The notes: generated by a model not told the origin, from the sequence alone. A stretch of 5,268 nt of DNA from an uncultured Clostridia bacterium (GCA_947626175.1 CANQRE010000054.1:1-5268); one strand, 5' to 3'. Positions 1 through 5,268 are shown, numbered from the stretch's first letter. Program-made: numbers and translations.

Positions 1-1
1 C

Positions 2-1054
2 AATATTCGTTTTGGCCTTGCTGCGCTCAAAGGAGTTGGCTCGGCGGTGATTGACCTTATCATCAACGAACGCAATCAAAATGGCGACTTTAAAAGTTTT
101 GAGGACTTTATTTCAAGGGTGGACACGCAGTGCCTTAACAAACGAGTGCTTGAAAGCTTGATCATGAGCGGGGCATTTGATTGTTTTGGAAAATATCGTT
201 CTCAGCTTATGGCAGTTTATTCGATTGCTGTTGACAGGGCAATAAAGGACAGCAAAACAAGACAATCTGGACAAATCACAATGTTTGATTCAATGGAAGA
301 TGTTCAAAAACAATTCAACACGCTTGATTATCCAAACATAAAGGAATACAACAAGGAATCGCTCTTAAAATTTGAAAAGGAAGTTGTTGGAATATATTTG
401 TCCGGGCATCCGCTTAATGACTATCTTGATTATTATGACAAGTTTAATCTTACGTCTGACATGCTTCAGCCGGCGGAAGAAGTGGATGGAATGGAAGATG
501 AAAATGGCGAGCAGGCGGAGGCAGTGTATGACCAAATTCAAGATGGAATGCCGGTGACCTGCGGCGGACTTATTGTTGAAAAAAAGCGCAAACTTGGCAA
601 AGATGGCAAAGAATTTGCATTTATCAAAATCGAAGATTTGTATGGCACAATGGAAGTTTCGCTTTTTGGCAAAGTTTTTCCAAAATACAAGCATTTGGTG
701 GAAGAAGATGAGCTTGTCACAATCAAGGGTCGAATTTCAATGCGAAATGGCTCGCCAAGCGTGAATGCGCAGGAAGTTATTCCTTGGAAGCGAAGGGGCC
801 AGGAGCAAGAAAACGTGGCAAATGAAAAGTTATATCTCAAGTTTGACACGCGTGACATTGACACTTTCAACAAAGTTAGGTCCACACTTGGCACCTATCC
901 AGGAAATGCGGAAGTCATCATCAAATGCAGTTTTCTTGAAAAAGCTTTTGCTTACAATCAAAAAGTTGATATAACAAACTATCTTTTAAACGAACTTTAT
1001 GGTATAATAGGGCAGGACAACGTTAAAACCTGCACAAAAAAGGAGGAAAAATGA
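2..1054 (+). CDS. dnaE: DNA polymerase III subunit alpha, C-terminal part (5' end outside window)
   Basis: This is the catalytic alpha subunit of the replicative DNA polymerase III, present only as its last 350 residues; the frame is open to the window edge, so the gene starts upstream. The fragment opens with IRFGLAALKGVG, the conserved DnaE motif that leads into the helix-hairpin-helix DNA-binding region, and continues through NKRVLESLIMSGAFD (about residues 46-60). The DnaE signature FEKEVVGIYLSGHPL begins at about residue 124. An OB-fold (tRNA-anti type) nucleic-acid binding domain runs from about residue 185 (VTCGGLIVEKKRK) to 262 (EVIPW), followed by a short C-terminal domain. The polymerase and PHP domains lie outside the window. 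The gene ends in TGA at 1052-1054, overlapping the pfkA ATG. In Bacillota DnaE normally works beside PolC; whether PolC is present cannot be seen here. Family assignment is very secure; the exact DnaE subtype is not. Confidence 0.96.
   Translation, partial: NIRFGLAALKGVGSAVIDLIINERNQNGDFKSFEDFISRVDTQCLNKRVLESLIMSGAFDCFGKYRSQLMAVYSIAVDRAIKDSKTRQSGQITMFDSMEDVQKQFNTLDYPNIKEYNKESLLKFEKEVVGIYLSGHPLNDYLDYYDKFNLTSDMLQPAEEVDGMEDENGEQAEAVYDQIQDGMPVTCGGLIVEKKRKLGKDGKEFAFIKIEDLYGTMEVSLFGKVFPKYKHLVEEDELVTIKGRISMRNGSPSVNAQEVIPWKRRGQEQENVANEKLYLKFDTRDIDTFNKVRSTLGTYPGNAEVIIKCSFLEKAFAYNQKVDITNYLLNELYGIIGQDNVKTCTKKEEK
1000..1008 (+). promoter_or_regulatory. possible internal promoter for pfkA (extended -10)
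   Basis: TGGTATAAT is a perfect extended -10 element (TGnTATAAT) inside the last codons of dnaE, with the -10 hexamer at 1003-1008. The matching -35 position (about 980-985, TATCTT) is poor, which extended -10 promoters can tolerate. A start near 1015 would leave a leader of about 36 nt before pfkA and let it be transcribed independently of dnaE. It is inferred from motif match only and could be chance in AT-rich coding sequence. Confidence 0.4.
1041..1046 (+). promoter_or_regulatory. strong Shine-Dalgarno of pfkA
   Basis: AGGAGG lies four bases before the ATG at 1051, inside the end of dnaE. It fixes the pfkA start. It also shows that this genome uses canonical SD initiation, which contrasts with the large surface gene downstream, where no SD is visible. 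Confidence 0.9.
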
Positions 1055-1923
1055 AAGTTTTGGTGGTTGCAAGTGGAGGAGATGCTCCAGGAACGAACAA
1101 ATTTATTTCAATTTTGCAAAGGAAATATGGCAAAAACCTGTTTGCCTGTCGAGATGGATTTATTGGGCTGTGTCAAAACGATATTGTTCCAATAAAGTTT
1201 TTTGAGCCGCACAAATATGCAAACAAAGCGGGATGTTGCATTGGCACAACAAGATTTCCAGAATTTAAGGAGCCAAAAAACTTTCAAAAAGCCCTTAAAA
1301 ACGCAAAAGGATATGACGCCGTGTTTGTTTTAGGCGGAAATGGCTCAAAAAAAGGAGTTAGGGAACTTGCCGACAATGGAGTTAACGCAGTTTTCATTCC
1401 AGCAACGATTGACAATGACGTTGAAGAAAGTGAATATTCCATTGGTTTTCACACTGCGGTGAAGGCTGTTTGTGATTGTGTGAAAAACATTATGCCAAGC
1501 ATGCAAGCACACGCAAGGGGAGTGATTGTTGAAACAATGGGTCGCAACTGCGGAAAAATTGCTGAAAATGCCGGCCAAGCGGTGGGAGCCGATTTTGTGA
1601 TAACACAAAAAGAGCAATTGGATGAAAACAAAATTGCTGCGCTTATCAAACAAAATCATCGCAAACACCTTCCAACGCTTGTGATCATGCGCGAAAACAT
1701 TTGTGATGTCAAAGCTTTGGCAAAACGTTTGACCACGCTTGCTGCGCCAGCAGAAACCAAAAGCCTTACGGTTGGGCATTTGCAACGTGGCTCAGCTCCA
1801 ACCAAAGCAGAGCTTAAATATGTGAAAAAATTTGCTCACGGAGCGGTCAAAGCAGTCAAAACAAAGCAGCTTCCAATTGCAGTTATGTTCTCATGCGGAA
1901 AAACAATTTTGAAAAAAATATAA
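1051..1923 (+). CDS. pfkA: 6-phosphofructokinase, short and divergent form
   Basis: This 290-residue cytoplasmic enzyme is predicted to phosphorylate fructose 6-phosphate to fructose 1,6-bisphosphate, the committing step of glycolysis. PFK motifs appear in order: SGGDAPGTN (residues 8-16, nucleotide site), GTTRFPEF (65-72), GGNGS (95-99), PATIDND (117-123, with the catalytic Asp at 121), ETMGRNCG (161-168), RENICDV (214-220) and GHLQRGS (242-248). Gly98 sits where PPi-dependent enzymes carry Asp, favouring ATP as donor. Oddities against E. coli PfkA: the Mg-binding Asp of GGDGS is Asn97, the Gly of PGTIDND is Ala118, an allosteric Arg (Arg21) is Ser, the substrate-contacting Arg243 is Lys237, and the C-terminus is about 30 residues shorter. 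It could be a specialised or less regulated paralogue. It overlaps dnaE by four bases (ATGA), implying co-transcription and translational coupling; dnaE-pfkA linkage is typical of Bacillota. The family is certain; full activity is not. Confidence 0.93.
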   Translation: MKVLVVASGGDAPGTNKFISILQRKYGKNLFACRDGFIGLCQNDIVPIKFFEPHKYANKAGCCIGTTRFPEFKEPKNFQKALKNAKGYDAVFVLGGNGSKKGVRELADNGVNAVFIPATIDNDVEESEYSIGFHTAVKAVCDCVKNIMPSMQAHARGVIVETMGRNCGKIAENAGQAVGADFVITQKEQLDENKIAALIKQNHRKHLPTLVIMRENICDVKALAKRLTTLAAPAETKSLTVGHLQRGSAPTKAELKYVKKFAHGAVKAVKTKQLPIAVMFSCGKTILKKI

Positions 1924-1947
1924 AATGGCCGAAAGGTCATTTTTTTT
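1922..1947 (+). terminator. intrinsic terminator after pfkA
   Basis: A 9-bp stem (1922-1930 with 1935-1943, including one G-U pair) closes on a GAAA tetraloop of the GNRA type and runs into eight T at 1940-1947. It starts within the pfkA stop codon, so it ends the dnaE-pfkA transcript and separates it from the surface gene. Confidence 0.85.
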
Positions 1948-1965
1948 AAACAATTGAAAATCATT

Positions 1966-1993
1966 TTGTTTTTTGTTTGATTTTGAATATACT
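1966..1993 (+). promoter_or_regulatory. possible promoter of the surface-protein gene
   Basis: TTGTTT at 1966-1971 and TATACT at 1988-1993, spaced by 16 bases, form a plausible sigma-A type promoter just after the pfkA terminator. The -10 (5 of 6 consensus bases) is good and the -35 is weak. Transcription would start about seven bases downstream, at or near the ATG at 2000, giving a leaderless or nearly leaderless mRNA. It is inferred from motifs only. Confidence 0.5.
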
Positions 1994-1999
1994 GAAAAT

Positions 2000-2110
2000 A
2001 TGAAAACGAAACCAAACCAAATCAAAAAAATGTTTATTTCAGGGATTAGCGCCCTTTCACTCATGTTTTGCGCAGTAACGTTTTGTCACATCGGGGGGGG
2101 GCAGTTTTAG
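2000..2110 (+). CDS. signal-peptide leader of the surface protein, ends out of frame at the G9 tract
   Basis: This 36-residue frame begins MKTKPNQIKKMF and continues ISGISALSLMFCAVTFC, a typical Sec signal peptide with a Lys-rich start and a hydrophobic core at about residues 11-29. It then reads HIGGG through the G run and terminates at TAG 2108-2110. On its own it would be a useless secretion leader. With 10 or 7 G instead of 9 it reads directly into the long frame that ends at 4806, giving ...HIGG(G)AVLGDGF. I therefore take it as the true N-terminus of the surface protein. No lipobox is convincing: the residues before Cys24 and Cys29 do not match L-[AS]-[GA]-C. ATG 2000 has no SD in front; ATG 2030 is an alternative in-frame start but would remove the charged N-region. 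Confidence 0.75.
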   Translation: MKTKPNQIKKMFISGISALSLMFCAVTFCHIGGGQF

Positions 2111-4806
2111 GTGACGGGTTTCCGTCAAGTGCGGAGCAACAAATTTGTGAGCGAGAAAATCAACTTGGCCTTGACCTCGCCGAACCTGTTTTCGAAAGTT
2201 CACGCACTCAGCTTCAACAGCAACAGGAAGAGGCCGATGATCTTGCCGAGTTCACCACTGAAACTTGGACGCATGAAGGGATAAAATCAATCCTTGATGA
2301 ATATGGTTTTGGTTATATTGAGGACTGGACAACTGAGGGATATGTTCCTGAAGACCCATATATCTTTGATCCTTTGTTTTATTCGTGTTCTGTGGATTTT
2401 GATTATGAATATTATGAAGGTGTTCCAGACAACCAAGCACGATGTTATTATGTTTATGATGAAGCTGGCTGGATTTTTGCAATGTGGGCAACTATGTATC
2501 CAACAAACACTCCGCAGTTCACAAAAATATATTTAGAAAACGATCTTGATTTTGGTGGCTATCTTTATGATGTGTGCGACCCTGTGGAAGCCGGTTCTTT
2601 CCATGGTTTTTGGGGCGAAATTGACGGCCAAGGCCACACAATTTCAAATGTGCTGCTCACCGGTTCAAGCCCAGGGATGTTTCTTTCATATGGGATTGAT
2701 TTAAACTTTGAATCTAGCGAATTCAATATTTATGGATTAGAAACTGAACTTGTTATTCCGTCTAAACTTTCCAACATATCTATTGATGGTATTTCTCATC
2801 AAACCACTACCATGGAATTTGTAAGTGATTTTTTTGCAATGGTGGTTTCAAATACAATCTTTGATGAAGTGAATTTTGATGTGTTTTTTGCAAATGCAGT
2901 TGCTATGACTGACACTGAAGCCGGCGGAGCACTTATCGTTTATGACGTAGGATATAAGTGGACAGAAGAACTTCATACATACAGCGAGTATAAAAACTGC
3001 AAAATATATTTGTCAACACTTGGAAATGTCTGTGCAACAGTGCTTCAGACATTAGATTGGGGGCTTATATCAGATTCAGGTTATCCGAGCCTTAATAATG
3101 AAGTTCTTTTTGATAGCTGCGCATTTTACACAGACGTTTATTTCGATTACACACAACAGGAAGATCAGGACCATAGTTATGACTTTTTTGTTAGTGCAAT
3201 TTATGCCACAAATTATGTGGATTTACGTTTTTATAATTGTTCTACAAATGGTAACATATATGGGCTTAATAACAGTTATGATGGTGCAACAGGTTATGTG
3301 GGGCTTATAGGAAGCCCGCAAACAACGTTAACAATTGAAAACTGCAACAATTATACAAACATTGCTGCATTAGATTGTGCAGGATATTATGTTGGCGGAG
3401 TTAATTATGACTGGTATCCTGAAGGCGGTGAAACTGTTAAGATAACAAACAGCAACAATTATGGCGATATGTATAACATTGGTGATGGCACTTATAGCAT
3501 CGGTTTTGTGGCTGGTTTTGTGTGCGGGCAGTTAGGGACAAACATTAAACTTGAAAATTGTATAAATTATGGCGACATATATTGTGCTCACATTGGTGGG
3601 GGAATTATTGCTCTTGAAGATCCGGGAACTAATTGTTCAGTGAATGTGAAAAATTGCTCTAACTTTGGATCATTTTATTATCCGTTCGGGTCGTCATCGA
3701 CGATCGGCGGAATCATGGCAACGGACGATGGTTCCACAGAATACATTTCAATCGAAATCAGCGGCTGCGACAGCGACGCAAATGTTATCGCCAACGCCCC
3801 TGAAGACGATATGATTTATGGGAGCACACGTCACTCCAACCTTGTGTTCTATGGCGGAATATTTGCTTCCAATGCGATGTTATCGCATGTTGGCATCAAA
3901 AACTGCAACGCCATTTCTCACACAAAGCATATCTATAATGTCGGCGGCATTATAAGCTATGAAGTTTTTAATACATCTAAAAGCGATCCTATAGAAATTG
4001 TTATAGATGGATGCTCCGCACAAAACATAGCCGAAATAGGAGCATTTGAGGCGGGCAAAACATCTGGCACGTTTGGCTCAATGTTTGGCAAAATAATAGT
4101 TTTAGATTCTCTTGGAACAAATATTCCTTTTGTGATGTCAGCCGTAAGTTTTACAGCACAAAATTGCGTGTGCAACATTGATGTTAAAATGCAAGATGTC
4201 AGCCAAGCCTACAAAGATAATTTCATTATTGGCACTCTTACAAAAGGAGCACTCACTCCTGCAACCGATTCAATAACCTTACAAAATATAGAATCGCGTA
4301 TTAACATAGATAACTCTTCAATAGAGTCTGAAAAAAACAATGTTCTAAGAGATGTTATGAGCAACTTTATGACAAATCCTTTGATTAGTGATAAGGAGCC
4401 TTTTGATGGCAGCACTTTTGGCAGCTATACTGGAAAAAATTTGCTGGAAGATATCTGGGTTGAACTTAGTCAAGAATTATTTATAGCAATAGAAAGTTTT
4501 CATATTTTATCAGACAGATTGGAACTCACATCTTTTGCTGCTGACTCGTCAATTTATGAATATCACATAAGGTCGACAAATCAAGGCACAAGCCATGGCT
4601 ATTATAATGGAGCTTTCAGCGATGAGGTTTGGTTCTGGAATGCGCCTGGGATGGATGGGGCTAAAGGGCATTACATCAATGAAGATGACTCGTTTCCACT
4701 GCTACGCAAGTTTTATGCGGTTGGCGAGGGGATGACATATTCGATTCCAGATCTCACCTTCGAAGACATTGTGTCGGCCGAATACACAAAGTGGCAGGCA
4801 GCGTGA
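2068..4806 (+). CDS. large secreted repeat protein, probable beta-helix adhesin (body; translational start out of frame)
   Basis: This open frame of about 900 codons encodes an acidic, aromatic-rich extracellular-type protein. Its first available start, TTG 2068, lies inside the signal-peptide coding sequence of another frame without an SD and is not credible; the real start is probably ATG 2000, joined through the G tract. Numbering from 2068: a Gln-rich linker at about 48-56; an N-terminal module with LENDLDFGG (156-164) and DGQGHTISNV (186-195), the pattern opening many GLUG-like repeat adhesins; then from about 300 to 705 a ladder of Asn-Cys type motifs (Cys 311, 351, 391, 426, 498, 530, 567, 613, 649 and 700, with Ser 462 in register) interleaved with GG-[VI] motifs such as YVGGV, IGGGI, IGGIM and VGGII. 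This suggests a right-handed parallel beta-helix. The C-terminus has a Trp/PLL module (VWFWNAP at about 854, FPLLRKF at 876). No LPXTG, transmembrane anchor or enzyme motif is seen. Surface adhesion is inferred from architecture; the specific function is unknown. Confidence 0.8.
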   Translation: MRSNVLSHRGGAVLGDGFPSSAEQQICERENQLGLDLAEPVFESSRTQLQQQQEEADDLAEFTTETWTHEGIKSILDEYGFGYIEDWTTEGYVPEDPYIFDPLFYSCSVDFDYEYYEGVPDNQARCYYVYDEAGWIFAMWATMYPTNTPQFTKIYLENDLDFGGYLYDVCDPVEAGSFHGFWGEIDGQGHTISNVLLTGSSPGMFLSYGIDLNFESSEFNIYGLETELVIPSKLSNISIDGISHQTTTMEFVSDFFAMVVSNTIFDEVNFDVFFANAVAMTDTEAGGALIVYDVGYKWTEELHTYSEYKNCKIYLSTLGNVCATVLQTLDWGLISDSGYPSLNNEVLFDSCAFYTDVYFDYTQQEDQDHSYDFFVSAIYATNYVDLRFYNCSTNGNIYGLNNSYDGATGYVGLIGSPQTTLTIENCNNYTNIAALDCAGYYVGGVNYDWYPEGGETVKITNSNNYGDMYNIGDGTYSIGFVAGFVCGQLGTNIKLENCINYGDIYCAHIGGGIIALEDPGTNCSVNVKNCSNFGSFYYPFGSSSTIGGIMATDDGSTEYISIEISGCDSDANVIANAPEDDMIYGSTRHSNLVFYGGIFASNAMLSHVGIKNCNAISHTKHIYNVGGIISYEVFNTSKSDPIEIVIDGCSAQNIAEIGAFEAGKTSGTFGSMFGKIIVLDSLGTNIPFVMSAVSFTAQNCVCNIDVKMQDVSQAYKDNFIIGTLTKGALTPATDSITLQNIESRINIDNSSIESEKNNVLRDVMSNFMTNPLISDKEPFDGSTFGSYTGKNLLEDIWVELSQELFIAIESFHILSDRLELTSFAADSSIYEYHIRSTNQGTSHGYYNGAFSDEVWFWNAPGMDGAKGHYINEDDSFPLLRKFYAVGEGMTYSIPDLTFEDIVSAEYTKWQAA
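2093..2101 (+). repeat. homopolymeric G9 tract, candidate phase-variation switch
   Basis: Nine consecutive G lie between the signal-peptide frame (codons in register with 2000) and the long body frame (in register with 2068). They are the only long G run in an AT-rich window. Slipped-strand mispairing to 10 or 7 G joins the two frames; 9 or 8 keeps them apart. The same result could come from -1 ribosomal slippage or transcriptional slippage adding one G. A homopolymer-length error in the assembly is the main alternative. Confidence 0.8.
3681..3840. other. GC-rich patch inside the surface gene
   Basis: By hand count 84 of 160 bases are G or C (about 53%), against about 34% in the preceding 3541-3660 and about 41% in 3961-4080. 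Codon choice shifts too: TCG, GAC, ATC, GGC and GCC become common here, while flanking repeats prefer T- or A-ending codons. The reading frame and repeat pattern continue across it. It looks like a segment of different origin, perhaps exchanged with a paralogue, but selection on the encoded residues cannot be excluded. Confidence 0.55.
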
Positions 4807-4829
4807 TCGCCGCAACGTTTAACTTTTAC

Positions 4830-4861
4830 AAAACACTCGTTTTCCATTCGAGTGTTTTTTT
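4830..4861 (+). terminator. intrinsic terminator after the surface gene
   Basis: A perfect 10-bp stem (AAAACACTCG at 4830-4839 with CGAGTGTTTT at 4849-4858) encloses a 9-base loop, and its 3' arm runs into seven T at 4855-4861. It lies 23 bases after the TGA at 4804-4806. It ends the surface-gene transcript before the tRNA operon; the A-tract at 4830-4833 gives it some capacity in the reverse direction as well. Confidence 0.9.
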
Positions 4862-4939
4862 GAAGGAATTGGAGTCAAAATACACAGCTTGCCAAAAGTT
4901 GTGAAAGATTTTTTTGTCAAATTTAATAAGCGAAAAAAG

Positions 4940-4968
4940 TTGACATTTGTTTGCGATTATGATATATT
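4940..4968 (+). promoter_or_regulatory. strong sigma-A type promoter of the tRNA operon
   Basis: A consensus TTGACA at 4940-4945 and TATATT at 4963-4968 are separated by exactly 17 bases. This is a near-ideal vegetative promoter, as expected for stable RNA. Transcription would begin around 4975, about 14 bases before the mature 5' end of tRNA-Gly. No other gene lies between it and the tRNAs. Confidence 0.88.
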
Positions 4969-4988
4969 AGCATAGTCACTTATCGCGT

Positions 4989-5062
4989 GCGGGTGTAGTT
5001 CAGTGGTAGAACCCCAGCCTTCCAAGCTGGTTGCGAGGGTCCGATTCCCTTCACCCGCTCCA
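4989..5062 (+). tRNA. tRNA-Gly(TCC)
   Basis: The cloverleaf is complete: acceptor GCGGGTG pairs perfectly with CACCCGC (5052-5058), the D stem is GTTC/GAAC, the anticodon stem is CCAGC/GCTGG, and the loop CTTCCAA carries anticodon TCC at 5021-5023, reading GGA/GGG glycine codons. The discriminator is T5059 and CCA (5060-5062) is encoded. The T arm is GAGGG/CCCTT with a closing G-U, and its loop reads TCCGATT, so the almost universal T at position 55 (pseudouridine) is C5041. The D loop keeps the GG that normally contacts this position. It is first gene of the operon. Confidence 0.96.
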
Positions 5063-5065
5063 TGG

Positions 5066-5142
5066 GCTTCCATAGCTCAGCTGGATAGAGCAGTGCCCTT
5101 CTAAGGCAAAGGTCGAAGGTTCGAATCCTTCTGGGAGCACCA
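5066..5142 (+). tRNA. tRNA-Arg(TCT)
   Basis: Acceptor GCTTCCA pairs with TGGGAGC (5132-5138) with one T-G pair, the D stem is GCTC/GAGC, and the T arm is GAAGG-TTCGAAT-CCTTC, fully canonical. The anticodon loop CTTCTAA carries TCT at 5100-5102, reading AGA/AGG arginine codons. The outermost anticodon-stem pair (27-43) is a G-A mismatch; the other four pairs are good. CCA is encoded at 5140-5142. Only three bases separate it from tRNA-Gly, so the two are cut from one precursor. Confidence 0.96.
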
Positions 5143-5150
5143 ACCGTTAT

Positions 5151-5227
5151 GGTGGTCGTAGTTCAGTTGGCAGAACGCCAGATTGTGGCTCTGGAGGTCA
5201 AGGGTTCGACTCCCTTCGATCACCCCA
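5151..5227 (+). tRNA. tRNA-His(GTG)
   Basis: Acceptor GTGGTCG (5152-5158) pairs with CGATCAC-C, leaving C5224 as discriminator position 73, and G5151 is the extra G(-1) that marks tRNA-His and pairs with C73. Anticodon stem CCAGA/TCTGG with loop TTGTGGC gives anticodon GTG at 5185-5187. The T arm AAGGG-TTCGACT-CCCTT is canonical and CCA is encoded at 5225-5227. The G(-1) is genome-encoded, so no separate guanylyltransferase is needed, as in most bacteria. Confidence 0.97.
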
Positions 5228-5240
5228 TATAAACTTAAAA

Positions 5241-5268
5241 TGGGGTGTCGCCAAGCGGTAAGGCATTG
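5241..5268 (+). tRNA. tRNA-Gln, 5' part only (cut by window end)
   Basis: The sequence opens TGGGGTGTCGCCAAGCGGTA, which closely matches the 5' half of bacterial tRNA-Gln, including the characteristic U at position 1, followed by D-arm sequence GCC...GGC. The anticodon is beyond the window, so the identity rests on the 5' half; TTG is expected. It is the fourth gene of the operon, 13 bases after tRNA-His. Confidence 0.82.

Noticed and set aside
365..694. Antisense open frame within dnaE
   Set aside because: It overlaps a strongly conserved dnaE frame, and the translation is low-complexity with no domain, so it is a shadow of the real gene.
1345..1785. Antisense open frame within pfkA
   Set aside because: It is fully inside a well-conserved PFK gene and has no recognisable motif or ribosome binding site.
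1954..1959. TTGAAA as the -35 of the surface-gene promoter
   Set aside because: It is 28 bases from TATACT, far outside the usual 16-18 base spacing.
2068..2070. TTG as the genuine start of the large surface protein
   Set aside because: It has no ribosome binding site, lies inside the signal-peptide coding sequence of another frame, and would give a secreted-type protein with no export signal.
2063..2088. Lipoprotein signal (Cys near the end of the hydrophobic core)
   Set aside because: Residues before Cys24 (SLMF) and Cys29 (AVTF) do not fit the lipobox, so an ordinary signal peptide is preferred.
3337..4173. CRISPR-like or DNA-level tandem repeats
   Set aside because: The periodicity exists only at the protein level; the nucleotide repeats are degenerate and have no constant unit.
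4862..4939. Small gene between the terminator and the tRNA promoter
   Set aside because: No start codon with a ribosome binding site and meaningful open frame is visible; the stretch appears to be plain AT-rich spacer.

Overview
The window looks like a chromosome segment of a low-GC Gram-positive bacterium (Bacillota/Clostridia-like, probably an uncultured gut-type lineage). The evidence is the dnaE-pfkA gene pair, a strong AGGAGG ribosome binding site on pfkA, U-rich hairpin terminators, a consensus sigma-A type promoter, and a tRNA cluster in which the three complete genes encode their CCA ends. TGA is used as a stop (dnaE and the large surface gene), so the code is standard bacterial. The species cannot be named from the sequence.

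Layout, all on the + strand. (1) Positions 2-1054 hold the C-terminal part of the DNA polymerase III alpha subunit (dnaE), cut by the window edge. (2) Positions 1051-1923 hold a short, somewhat divergent 6-phosphofructokinase (pfkA), translationally coupled to dnaE through an ATGA overlap and closed by a hairpin terminator. (3) Positions 2000-4806 hold one large secreted or surface protein gene. It is split by a run of nine G at 2093-2101 into a 36-residue signal-peptide leader (2000-2110) and a roughly 900-residue body in another frame. (4) A terminator lies at 4830-4861. (5) From 4940 a strong promoter drives a tRNA operon, Gly(TCC)-Arg(TCT)-His(GTG)-Gln, whose last gene is cut by the window end.

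The most interesting element is the G9 tract. As given, the leader stops at TAG 2108-2110. One added G (10) or two lost (7) would fuse the signal peptide exactly to the long open frame. This is the architecture of an ON/OFF phase-variable surface protein, present here in the OFF register, although a homopolymer error in the assembly would look the same. The protein body resembles repeat-built beta-helix adhesins: a ladder of Asn-Cys type motifs recurs about every 36-40 residues, alternating with Gly-Gly-hydrophobic motifs. The gene also carries an internal GC-rich patch that suggests mosaicism, and it lacks a recognisable ribosome binding site, unlike pfkA.

The housekeeping genes (replication, glycolysis, tRNAs) flank the surface gene but have no evident functional link to it. 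It behaves as an accessory unit with its own promoter-like sequence and terminator.
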